Positions 1-9,878 of a stretch of DNA of 64,000 bases are shown piece after piece (the stretch's first letter is position 1; each line of letters opens with the position of its first letter). The DNA is from Anaspis maculata. Its lineage: Eukaryota; Arthropoda; Insecta; Coleoptera; Scraptiidae. The notes beneath the pieces are model-generated. The model did not search any database and was not told the origin of the DNA. It worked only from the letters and a program-made list of their open reading frames with translations. The position numbers were made by a program, and so were the translations under genes. The stretch covers positions 6,138,001 through 6,202,000 of the forward strand of contig OX421968.1 of the NCBI GenBank assembly GCA_949128115.1, read 5' to 3'.

Positions 1-769
1 TCTATTGATAGCTGACACATCGCCTTATCAAGCAGTTTGAAATTTCCAGGGCCGGCCTTGAAAAAAAACCTTCAAAGCTTTTTTCAAAAAAGGACATTCT
101 GCATGCATATTTTTTGAAATTCATTCTCAAATTCAGAAAGTAGCATAAACTAGCAAAACCAAGGAGCGTTTTTTTCCACGGTATCACTGTCATGCCGTCC
201 GGCCTGTCACCATGCATCGCTTTGAAATAAGCCCTCTGGACGTTCAAGAATATAAAGAATGCCGGATCTAGGCTTTTTTCGGGGGTGCAAAATCCAATTT
301 TTCCGCGCCTCCATCGATACGCGACGATGTCACTGAAGATATTCAGGCCGACAGTGTCGATAGCGTGTACCTCTTTGAAGCATTCGAAGTTCTTTTACCT
401 CGAAAGTTCAGTTGTACGGTATTCAACTTTGTGATGACGATTGGTAATCTGGGTGTTGTTCGCTTTACAGCTTCCAATTACATGTGAGGGTATTTCTCTC
501 TGATGGTCATTACAACGTCGGCAAAGGATGGAGCTGTGATGTGAACCATGTACACCGTTTAATTTCGCGTAGTTGACGTTTAGTTTAATATTAGTTTAAT
601 CTGGGCAGTCGGATGTCCAATCGGATGTCGATAATGAGTTTTTCGTAAATAAGAACTTATCTGTCTTCGTGTAAGTTTGGAAGTAAGTGACTCATACGCC
701 TTGATAATAATGATAATAATAATTTCGTCTTTGTTACGGCGAAGTCTAGCCAATGGCTACTCTACTTAA
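1..769. other. No recognisable gene
   Basis: AT-rich sequence with short, unrelated open frames and no domain I recognise. A short TAA/TGA-rich simple stretch (about 700-722) is the only visible repeat. Confidence 0.5.
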
Positions 770-783
770 CCGTGATAATAGTA

Positions 784-935
784 GATATATTATTCAACAA
801 GCGGGTAGTGATTGCTCACTCATGAGGATGCAGTTTGCCGACACTCTCTTTTGCATTTTTCAATAAGACTAGTATTCTACTCGCGGGTAATGGCTATTAC
901 GCATTAGGATGCTTTACGACACTCGCCAAGGCTTG
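784..935. mobile_element. MITE-like repeat, rearranged copy (family 1)
   Basis: Compared with the orderly copy at 35632-35764, this copy has its two halves in a different arrangement. The right half (GCGGGTAGTGATTGC, CATGAGGATGCAG) appears first and inverted. It is followed by a flank that also precedes the 35.6-kb copy (GCATTTTTCAATAAGA) and then by the left half (TAGTATTCTACTCGCGGG). The two halves are themselves imperfect inverted repeats. There is no coding capacity. Inference: a non-autonomous DNA transposon remnant rearranged by inversion or re-insertion. Confidence 0.5.
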
Positions 936-2329
936 ATTGGAGGCAGTCTTTTTGCTTCTTTTCAAAATCACCTATTGTGTTCAGAAGACTGTCATTGACT
1001 CGGTTCAATTTCAGTGCTATGCTATATTCCAGCTGAACTTTTCATTTTGCATTTATCAATGCCAATTCTTGAAATTTACGAGGAGTACAGAGCATGATTA
1101 TTGTCATTACTGGTGTTGCTCGGAAGTCCACTGATTTCTTTGACATTTTTTTTTTAATCATCACGTCTACCTCCTTAGTAACAAGTGCTGGGATTTTGTT
1201 GATTGCAGCAGCTTAAATGGGATACGTTATAGTGTTGAGAATATATCTGTAATCTGTATTGATTAATTAATGTTGATTTTCTGACTACGTTTATTGGTGG
1301 ATAGTTTTCGAACGATCGTCTGGTATATTCAAACATTTTCTATTCAGATAATTTTCATCGAGGCAACAATAACTAAACCACCGGAAAATCGGATAACTCA
1401 AAATAAATGAGAGCATTTCTAATTAGAAAGTGACCGCCTAGTACCTAGACAAAAGCTATTTGTTTTCCGCATTTGAAGCATTATTCACTATTTGAAATAT
1501 TGCATTCAAATATTGAAATAATATTCGACAAACACTGCTAGGAAATTTAATAAAGTTTGAGGATATGCTGCGCAGGAAGTACAAAGTACATATTATGTTT
1601 AGATAACTCCGTATTTCTAGATATTAAATTCTGGTGTATTTAAATTTCCTACGAGACTCAAAAGTACAGTGGCACGGCAACGGCATGCACGGAACAATTT
1701 CCCTGGTGCTCATAGACTTACTTGCATTAGAATATTATAGTGGCACCTCTTCAACAAAAACTGATCTCAGTGTCGTGATTTGGAAAGCTTTAGATTTATT
1801 TAGGACATTTATAGCCAATATGGAACGCACTATCGCGAACATAAAAACGCTTGGATAGCAATATACATACTGATTTAAAAATTCGAAACAATGACACAAA
1901 TGCCGGTGGTATTAAATTTTTGCTTTGATTACGGACTCGGAAGGACACCGAGGGAGGTCCTTTGTAACGGCATCGGTTTGAGCCACACAATTCCAAAATG
2001 TCCGCTACATCGAATCGCATCTGATTTAATTGAAATATTTCGAATAACTATTTCGCAATTATCAAAATTATACAAGGAATTCAAATGTCGCCCAATTGGC
2101 GACGTTCATTATTTGATGAATTCTTTTCGCGTTAACAGAGAATAATAACCGGGCAAAAGGGCTTGCATATATGCAAGCTGCAGCATTTTGTATTGTTCTC
2201 GTCTGTGGCTGTGTAGTGGAAAATAGGTAGTGTAAAATTTATATATTTATAAAAGTCAACGCTTTGGGCGTCGACGTCAAACGATGTGACGTCATTATTC
2301 ACAAATATCCAGAAAGCTTTTATTCAGTG
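936..2329. other. No recognisable gene
   Basis: Short open frames on both strands (for example 1634-1858 + and 1891-2145 +) show no recognisable motif and overlap each other on opposite strands. I see nothing that supports a gene. Confidence 0.5.
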
Positions 2330-2448
2330 TAGTTAAGTGATTCGGTTATTGTTCCATTGATATCAGTACTTCGGAAAAAAAAACTAAAGAAAACGGGTAA
2401 ATGAAACTGGATTTTCCAGTCGAATAGCTCGTAGTCTTGAGAATCGAA

Positions 2449-2658
2449 CTATTGGATCGGAATAATTAAGAGTGACTCATTCACATCCACAGTGGGTGTG
2501 AGTGAGTAAATGAACACTTGGAGCGTAGATAACTGAGAATGACTCATACGTTCCATCCTAGTTCCACGTTATTCGCCGCAACGCTCCAAGTGTTCACTTA
2601 CTCACTCACACCCACTGTGGATGTGAATGACTCACTCTCAATTATTTCGATCCAATAG
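2449..2658. mobile_element. 210-bp foldback (MITE-like)
   Basis: Two ~75-bp arms (2449-2526 and 2580-2658) are near-perfect reverse complements separated by a ~50-bp loop. The arms begin CTATTGGATCG and contain TCCACAGTGGGTGTGAG. The arms differ at only a few positions. There is no coding capacity. Inference: a recently formed or recently inserted foldback MITE. Confidence 0.75.
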
Positions 2659-2678
2659 TATAGACAAAATCGTGTCTA

Positions 2679-2776
2679 AATAACCGGTAGAACCCTAATT
2701 AACATCTTGCGTTCACTGATCTTTCATAAAGGAAGTGCGCTACTGAGCCTCACACCCGTGAAGACATATTCACTTG
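2679..2776 (-). repeat. Dispersed double-hairpin repeat, copy 1
   Basis: Reverse-strand match to 6333-6430 over nearly its whole length. On the minus strand it reads a GTGAATATG block, a hairpin (TCTTCAC..GTGTGAGG), the invariant GAGGCTCAGTAGCGC, a second small stem around CTTCC..GAAAGAT, then TGAACGCAAGATGTTAAT and CTACCGGTTATT. Other copies lie at 13265-13345, 21265-21326 and 25236-25280 (mirrored at 31921-31965). Confidence 0.65.
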
Positions 2777-2899
2777 TGTTTCTTTTTGAATTTGGAGCAT
2801 TGGTAGCGGCGAAACCCTAGAAGAAAAATTCTATATCTTTCTCTTTCTCGCTCATGGTATATGTCACGGTATCTCCTTCACTGTGAATCGCCAACCTTA

Positions 2900-3520
2900 A
2901 AAAACATCAGATCACCTATGCCTATGGTTAGAACATTCCTCAAGATGTTTTGGTCGAAACTGTTGATTTTTGCTTTGAAGCCAGAAAATTTACGAACTGG
3001 AATGGGTAACCTAGCTGGTCCCGTTATGGTGAACATTGTGATGGATGACTTGACGGAATACGCTGTTTATAAAAATTGGATTTTCATAAACATATACCAC
3101 TCTTGTAAGTTTACGTAGACGACATTTTGGCTATTTCAGAAAAAAATTCAAACAGAGTGAAGAACTTTGACAGTTACAGCCAGAAACTTCAGTTTACTTA
3201 CGAAATGAAAAAAAAACTTGCCTTTTCTTTCCTGGACCGTAACGTGGTCAGACAAAAAAACAGATCTTTACTGACGGACTGGTATAGGAAACCTTCATTA
3301 TGTTCCAAAGTACTTAATCAAAAGTCACAACATCCATCGAGTCAAACGGTAGCAGTCACCTCAAATATGATATTTAGATCAATAAGACTTAGTCGTCCAC
3401 ATTTTCACGTAATATCAAGCGTGAGAAAGAAGTTCTGATGGTAAATTAATACAAAATTGATGAAGCTACCCCAGACAATTTGTTGGAAAATTTTAAAAAT
3501 TGAGTATTGTCTAAAGTAAT
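2900..3520 (+). pseudogene. Penelope-like element reverse transcriptase remnant
   Basis: Two adjacent open frames (2861-3118 and 3127-3438) read as consecutive parts of a Penelope-like RT. The first has a block like the family's G-P-V/L-A-N-I motif (GPVMVNIVMDDL). The catalytic YVDD is encoded across the junction near 3112-3130, in the frame of the second part (YVDDILAISEK), so a frameshift separates the parts. The second carries LQFTYE, a FLD block and the hallmark LLTDWYRKP followed by RSIRLSRPHFH. The GIY-YIG endonuclease expected downstream is not visible, and stops follow 3438. It is a truncated, inactive copy. Alternatives are unlikely given WYRKP together with YVDD. Confidence 0.8.
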
Positions 3521-3625
3521 TTATTGAAAATATAGGAAAGTACAGGATGTTTAGATTATTGGAACCTAATTTGGAATGGACCTAGGAACTGGTGGATCTA
3601 GCTATTTAATTACTGATCTCTTATA

Positions 3626-4122
3626 CAGGGTGGCCTATTGAAAACGAAACAGACAGATTTTCGGGCATTCGCCCTAATTTTTTCAAAATAAGCTTGGACA
3701 GGTCTAATTTGTTTTCAAGGGGGACGTTCAACTGCTATTAATTTAACCGTCGAGTTCCACCCTTGTAGTCAGGTAGGTAGCCCCTTCAAAAATTTTAGTT
3801 GTTGAGTGATATATCATTTCAAAGCTGGTTTGATTGTCTTCATAGCGATGTTAATTTTTTTCTTCGATTCGATGCAAATTTTTCAAGATAATACTAATTT
3901 TAGTGTTTTTGAAGGGTTACAGACACTTCTAGAAGGCTGGCTCGAAGTTGCCGAACCCATGATGATCATTGTTGATTATTAAACCTGATAAAAGAAATCA
4001 ATTTCGTTAATAAATTTACAATTTATTGCCTATTACGTCTGTCTGGCAAACATGTTACAGAATAGAAACAAATGAGGTCAAGTGCCCGAAAATTTGTCTG
4101 TTTCGTTTTCGTTGGGCCACCC
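3626..4122. mobile_element. ~497-bp MITE with ~45-bp terminal inverted repeats
   Basis: The left end CAGGGTGGCCTATTGAAAAC and the right end, read on the other strand as GGGTGGCCCAACGAAAACG, form ~45-bp imperfect terminal inverted repeats that continue through AAACAGACA and ATTTTCGGGCA. The interior has no recognisable protein. The superfamily is not certain, as I see no clear target duplication. Confidence 0.7.
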
Positions 4123-6332
4123 ACGACAGTGATTGAAACACATGTTATAGACTCCTTATGTAACAAATTTTATCTTTTACGTAAGATTTTTACACTTTTT
4201 ACTTGCAAGTTTTCCTTTCTATTAATGAATACGTATCTCATAATGTTTTTTTAGGCCTTGATAAAAAAGCATTGCAAGAATGCCTGAACGTTGCTTTTAT
4301 AAATATACAAATTGTATTGACAAAAGTGTCTGTTCCCAAGAATTATACTAATTCTGCAGTATTTTCAGCATTATTCCTGAGAGAGGTCCTCGAATCAGAA
4401 AAACTCTTACTTGGTTCAAATAAGAACAATAGCTATGCCCCTTTTTTGCCGAGAAATTAAACTGCCAAAAAATTACCAATTCCGTATGATATGATAAAAG
4501 CCGTCAATAAAGCTGAATTGACAAAGGAAATTCTCAATTTGCCGCCCGAGATAAATATTTATTTTCCATCTGCCTGTGCAATTATCAATTTCTGATGCTG
4601 TTGACGGTATGAAAGCGCATAATAGATATAATGTTTTGGATATAACTCAACAGTGAACACAATTATTTCATTTGCCAGTCCATATTTAGATATACATTTA
4701 GTAATTTTGGATGAGCTAACTCGTTTGTCCGAAAACCAGAAACCAGAATCATCACGATGAATCCGCAAAATGACAGCCCCGACAGGGGAAATTAAGATCT
4801 TAACTATAGGTACTGAGCCTAGTTTACATCTGACATGAACTATTATGAATTGTATTTCTGTTTCAATTCATTTATCACGAATATAACATTCGAGGTTGAC
4901 GTTGAGCCTAACCAGACTCAAATAAAAAGTGTAGGCTAAATCCTGAGCGGGTTGGGGTTGACATATAAATATGATTTCGAAAATAGGTATAAAGGTGAAA
5001 CGGAATATAAAATATGATTACACGTGGACGATGTACACACTTATTCCCTTCTTTCATAAAAAGCAGCGCAAATAGTGGTTTTCATTTTCGCCTTGTCAAA
5101 GACAGGATTTAAAGCAATGCAAATTCGTAGGTAAAACGCACCTCAATCTTGACATCATGCAAGTCATATGTAATCGCGAAGACAAACGAATTAGCGATAA
5201 TAATGAATTCGACGTTTTACTCTCTGATTATTAGTGGTTAGCTATAAAATCGGTTAATTATAAGCACTGCCATAACATAACACTATGCGGTATCAGATTG
5301 CAATCTCAGGTGGAGAACCGCACCTTTCAGGTAAATTAATTTCGTCGCTGCGAACGCGGCTGAAAGAACCTTAGATGTATTTTTTCTTATAATTAGCTGG
5401 TGTGAATGCGAGCCTTTATCGAGCACAAGATCATTAGATTAATGTGACCCTATCATGCGGGTTAATGTCAGCCGGTGACGTCACGTAGTTCGAGGGTTTT
5501 AAGGGCAAAGGAGTCCGGTTATTGGTCAGGATGGATCACCGGAAGTCTCGCAAGAGTTCGCTCTCGTACAATTACTCATTTGTATTATCAAGGGGTTATT
5601 TTGGGCCTAGTTCATGCCTAACTTACGACTTACGACCAGGAAGAGGTTACACTATTATTTATGATGCATAATCGACCATTTCTTCCAGCGGACAAATCTA
5701 TAAGTTTTTCTAGAAACATTGCTTTTACTCTTATCCAATAGCTATTCTAACTTGCGGATTACGCTAGAGCGCTTTCTTAAAATGCAGTGTTGCATTTTAG
5801 AGTCAAAATACCTATCCCAAATCCCAATTCCATATTGGTTTTGGGTTCTGTTGTGAGGAGCTTGTCAGCATAGACTTGCGCTTTTAAGAAACCTCAAAGA
5901 TAGAAATCGGGCGGCGTGAGATCAAGTTATCTCGCCGGCCAATTAATGTCACCATATTTAGACATATTGAACGTCCAAGAAGTGAGTGAACAATTATTGG
6001 CACGTTAAATCGAACTTGTCAAACTTCCAAAACATGTTTGCGTCATTTGGAATGAATTAGAACGAAAATAGCCCATAGAAGCGGAAGACGTTTATTACAA
6101 GGTAAGCTGAGAAACGAGATATTTTGGAGGTCTTTGGATTGCATCGCAGTGTGCATTGTAGAAAATAGTTTTTTCCCGAGAATTCTCATATGGTAAACAA
6201 TGGCATAGAATGAGCATTCTTCTGCTTTTTAATTTATCATTTATCTCTCTACCTCAATTTATAAGCCAGTATTGGCCACGCGGGAAGTAGGCATATACTG
6301 ACTGGACTGGACTTTGAAATAAATAATTAAAA
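4123..6332. other. No recognisable gene
   Basis: Short frames such as 4203-4460 (+) and 4559-4768 (-) have no recognisable motif. I see no tandem or inverted repeat of note in this stretch. Confidence 0.45.
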
Positions 6333-6430
6333 CAAGCGAATATGCCTCATGGGCATGAGGCTCAGTAGCGCCCTTCCTTTTAGAAGGATTAGTGAACGCA
6401 AGATGTTGATTGGGGTTCTACCGTTATTTG
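6333..6430 (+). repeat. Dispersed double-hairpin repeat, copy 2 (most complete)
   Basis: The core GCCTCATGGGCATGAGGC is an 8-bp perfect palindromic stem with a 2-nt loop. It is followed by TCAGTAGCGC, then a second stem (CCTT..AAGG in CTTCCTTTTAGAAGG), AGTGAACGCAAGATG and GGGGTTCTACCG. It lies directly before a tandem array. There is no coding capacity. Confidence 0.65.
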
Positions 6431-7290
6431 GGCAGAAATTTCAATATGGCGGCCAAAATAACGTCAGATTCATGAAATTTTGCTTAAAAATCAAAATGAT
6501 CGTACTATAGACAAGGGTGAGTTCCAAGTTTCAAGAAAATCGTTACACTAATAAAAGATTTCAATATGGCGACCAAGATGGCGGCAAAATGTTGGAATTT
6601 GGCTGGAGAATAAGAATGATCATACGAAACAAAGGTGAGTTCCAAGCTCCATGAAAATCGTTGAGTCGTAAGAAATTTCAATATGACGGCCAAGATGGCA
6701 GCAGAGCATCATTTGTCCAAAATCGGATGTATTTTGATGAAGTTCACATCGCCTGTGAATTTCACTCAAATCGGACCACTTTCAGAGAAATTCAAAATGG
6801 CGGCCAAGTGACAAAAATCTTTGGTCAACTTTATATGGTGGTCACGTACGCATTCGATTGGCGTTTGCACCACATCGATATCTCTTTTCGTTGAGGCATA
6901 ATTCTCCTAGTTCTGTCACTTTGAAACATGTTCAATGTGGAGAATACAAGATGGCGGCGGGGCATCAATTGTCGAAAATTGGATGTATCTAATTGAAGTT
7001 CACATCGCCTGCAAATTTCACTCGAATCAGACCACTTTCAGAGAAATTCAAAATGGCGGATCAAAGATGGCGGCCAAGTGACAAAAGTCATTGGTCAACT
7101 TTATATGGTGGTCACGTACGCATTCGATTGGCGTTTACACCACATCGATATCTTTCTTCCCCGAGGAGTTATCCCGGGTACGGACGTACGGACAGACGGA
7201 CGGACGGACGGACGGACAAAGTGAAGCTAAAAGCGCCTTTTTCCCATTTTTTGGGAAAGTGGGCTAAAAAAAAAACAGAGCCAATATCCC
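6431..7290 (+). mobile_element. Tandem-array element A, candidate Helitron-like/HINE 3' end
   Basis: Three ~120-bp tandem units (near 6436, 6559 and 6676), each with ATTTCAATATGGCG and GGTGAGTTCCAAG-type blocks, are followed by two longer units (6710-6900 and 6995-7165) sharing TTCACATCGCCTG and GGTCACGTACGCATTCG. Then come a (GGAC)n tract at 7181-7217, a strong hairpin at 7232-7265 (arms around CTTTTTCCCA / TGGGAAAG) and CTAA at 7264-7267. Known Helitron-like non-autonomous elements can carry internal tandem repeats, a tetranucleotide microsatellite and a 3' hairpin followed by CTRR. The assignment here is inference; the 5' end is not defined. Confidence 0.5.
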
Positions 7291-8780
7291 AAAAGTATTC
7301 ATACTTTCGTGGATTGTTGGCGTTAAAGTATTCGAAACCACTCTTATGTCAAGGGCAACAAAACAAGTGTTGACCGGTGTAAGCTTTACACACTACGCAC
7401 TTTCACAACTATCAGTACACTATACATTTGTATAATAATTTATCTTCTTAAGAAGGAGATTAAGGTTGACTCATACATGCCAGAATTAAGGGAAAAATTC
7501 AAATATTTTCTAGCTCACCGAAGCCGAGCGATGTTTCTCAAGTGGATATAGAGCTGTGACTTAGTACCATTTGATGAGATGAGAATGGTACCTTAGTTTC
7601 AAGGGTTCGACATAAGACGAAAGAAAATAACCGTGTGTAGTGAGTAGGTACTAGGTACTGTATTGTGCTGCTCTGGCTAAACACCACATAATCAGAAATT
7701 GTTTTTCGCATTGAATGCACCAAGATCAAACTTATATGGTCAGAAATATCTTTGAATTAGGTACCTATCATTGTTTCAAAATAGTCGGCATTGCGGGACC
7801 TCTCATCGTCATGTTTCTTAGCGTAAGTTTCCATAAATAGCAAAAATTAATTATCCAATAGAAATGGAAATAGAGTCATAACGTACATACCATCTTCAAA
7901 AATTTGATAGAATAAATCGATACAGTAGTTCAAGTTTTACCACAAGTTTTACCGAAATTCAGCAAAATAAATCCATTATACAATCTCTTATCGTTACTAG
8001 TAATTGGAGCTGAGAGTTTATTGAACTGATCTAATCGTACTTTTTGATAAATTTCCATTGAAGCCAGTAGGGCATGATCCAAATGATCATATTATGTGTA
8101 TTAAACCTCTATAAAAACAGGATATATTAACTCATGCGCACCTCCAAAACCAGCTCCACCACTTCCAGCGGGCTCGCTTTGGTTATCTCGTACTCCTAGT
8201 TCTATGGGCAAGGCCTGGGGAGAAGAGTGTTAGTGCTTAGTGCAAATCGAGTAACAAATTAAGTTTGATCATAATTGTTGTACATGACTATGTGAAATTT
8301 CAAAGCTCCCATAGCAACTTATGAATTTATAACAGCAAAACTTAATTGTTCGGCAAACTACTTGGAAGTTGCTGAACCATTTAACGTTTCAAAGCAATTG
8401 CGTGTATGCGTGTTAGGATCGATGTATGAGACCGCAGCACACACTGAACAGAATGAAAAAAGTGCGCCTGAAACGTCTTCTGCGAGTATTCAAAAAAGGC
8501 CCCCGTCTTTAGAAATCGTTCGCTTTCCAACTTGAAACGTGAGTTGGCTGCTGTGTTGGCAACTCCGCGTGAATTTGTTGTGTGATCTTCAGGCCATACC
8601 TGCTCTAAAAGGGTGTAACATGCATATATGCTGTTACAAATTTTGAGGGTATGCCATATTCCCCATGAAAATGGATTCGAAAAATACGATTCGAAATCAA
8701 ATATTTCGTTGAAAAGTTACGGGGTGATGAAGTTGAATTTTTATAATGGATTATCTGGCCAAACTTTTAAACCCTCCAAC
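7291..8780. other. No recognisable gene
   Basis: There are scattered short open frames without motifs. I see no repeat structure beyond simple AT richness. Confidence 0.45.
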
Positions 8781-8783
8781 TGC

Positions 8784-9324
8784 CGAGGAGCTAGTGATGT
8801 GGTGGTCAGCGCGTCCGACTGCCATGCCCAGAGTAGTGGGTGTTCGGATGTCCGTCTCGAAAACAAACTTTTTGATTTAGTTGGTGTACGGTTTCGAATT
8901 CTCGTGCCATGCGAGCTTGACAAGAGAGAGACAGAGTCTTGGAGAAAAATGGCCGGCAGCAGCAGGCACGCTTTGTACACCTCTAATTTTCAATAAAATA
9001 TTCGTTCTACTTCAACAAAAATCAAATCTTTTTTGTACCAGCGCAAAACGAGAAAGGGAAAAGCCCCTCGCATCCCGACAGTTGGAATGCTTACTAAATG
9101 CAAGGCGTGCATGGGCGTGTGTCGCATAGTACGTGAAATGTTAACGACGGTGCTGACCCCATGCGGTATGCGATGTTGGTGGTCGTCAAAAATCCCTATA
9201 CCCTGTGTTGAAACACATGCATAGAGGTTCGACAAAATTTCCGGAAGAGTGAAGTAAGCATTCACCGGCGTCGGTGTTAGGCCTCGTTGCGGAAATAGGC
9301 CGACGTTGATTGAATAAAAGAAAG
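8784..9324 (+). mobile_element. tRNA-derived SINE, copy 1
   Basis: The head (8784-8860) resembles a tRNA with an A-box-like stretch (TGGTGGTCAGCGCGTCCG) and a decayed B box. The body shares long blocks with the minus-strand copy at 19725-20044: AATGCTTRCT, GCAAGGCGTG, GTGTCGCATAGTAC, CCCATGCG, GGTGGTCGT, CCCTAT.CCTGTGTTGAA and GCATTCACCGGCG, ending GTGTTAGGCCTCGTTG and GAATAAAAGAAAG. About 200 bp near 8870-9075 are extra relative to the other copy. The overlapping open frames here are shadows of the repeat. Confidence 0.75.
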
Positions 9325-9355
9325 ATAGTGTTGCGTTTGATCAAAACTGCATGCC

Positions 9356-9878
9356 CAGTAGCGTAGGTAGTGGGGAGGTCTCCCCCCCCCCCTACTTTTT
9401 ACACTCCTGGGGACTTTTCAAATCTTGCATTTTTAGATTCCTTTTTCAATTTAGAAGAAAAATCTTGTAAATTTTTTATTATAGGCTTTGTTTCCGACAT
9501 ATTTTAATCTGAATGTTCGAAAATTATCTAAAAAAACGCAAATTCCAAAAGGCCTGAAAATTACATTTTCTGCAAATTGTTATTTGTTAGCTAAAATAAT
9601 GATTTAATAACTCAAAACGCCTAGAAAATCCATCACAATAAACAAATCATGACTTTTGTCGAGTTTTTAATTTTCAGGTCTTTGAAATTCGTGTTTTCAA
9701 GATATTTTTGAAACATTCATATTGAAACTTCTGGAAAATGAGCCTTCAATAGAAAATTTTTTAGGAGTAGCTTTTCCTTTTAAAATGAAATCTTAAAAAT
9801 GCAAGATTTGAAAACTCTCCAAGGGAGTAAAAAGTAGGGGGAAGTTAAGGGGCGACTTCTACGCTACCTACGCCACTG
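9356..9878. mobile_element. 523-bp foldback with hAT-like ends
   Basis: The ends CAGTAGCGTAGGTAG and, on the other strand, CAGTGGCGTAGGTAG are terminal inverted repeats; long sub-terminal inverted repetition continues inward (TTTTCAAATCTTGCATTTTTA and its reverse complement). Interior blocks (GGCTTTGTTTCC, GAATGTTCGAAA, TTTTAATTTTCAGG) match the element at 49722-50498, so the two are diverged relatives. CAGNGGCG-type ends suggest hAT, but I see no 8-bp target duplication. Confidence 0.6.

Larger units (their letters stand above)
2330..2895. repeat. Dispersed repeat, copy 1, interrupted by two insertions
   Basis: The ends of this segment match 46320-46610 in the same orientation. Shared blocks include ATCAGTRCTTCG, AGAAAACGGGTA and AGTCGAATAGCT on the left, and TTGGAGCATTGGTAGCG, CGAAACC and CTCCTTCACTGTG on the right. 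In this copy the middle is occupied by the 210-bp foldback (2449-2658) and a hairpin repeat (2679-2776), both missing from the 46-kb copy. The second copy therefore acts as an approximate empty site. The repeat type is unknown. Confidence 0.55.

Noticed and set aside
8784..9324. Open frames of 63-122 codons on both strands as genes
   Set aside because: They overlap each other in several frames over a SINE; the same sequence recurs at 19725-20044 without keeping any frame.
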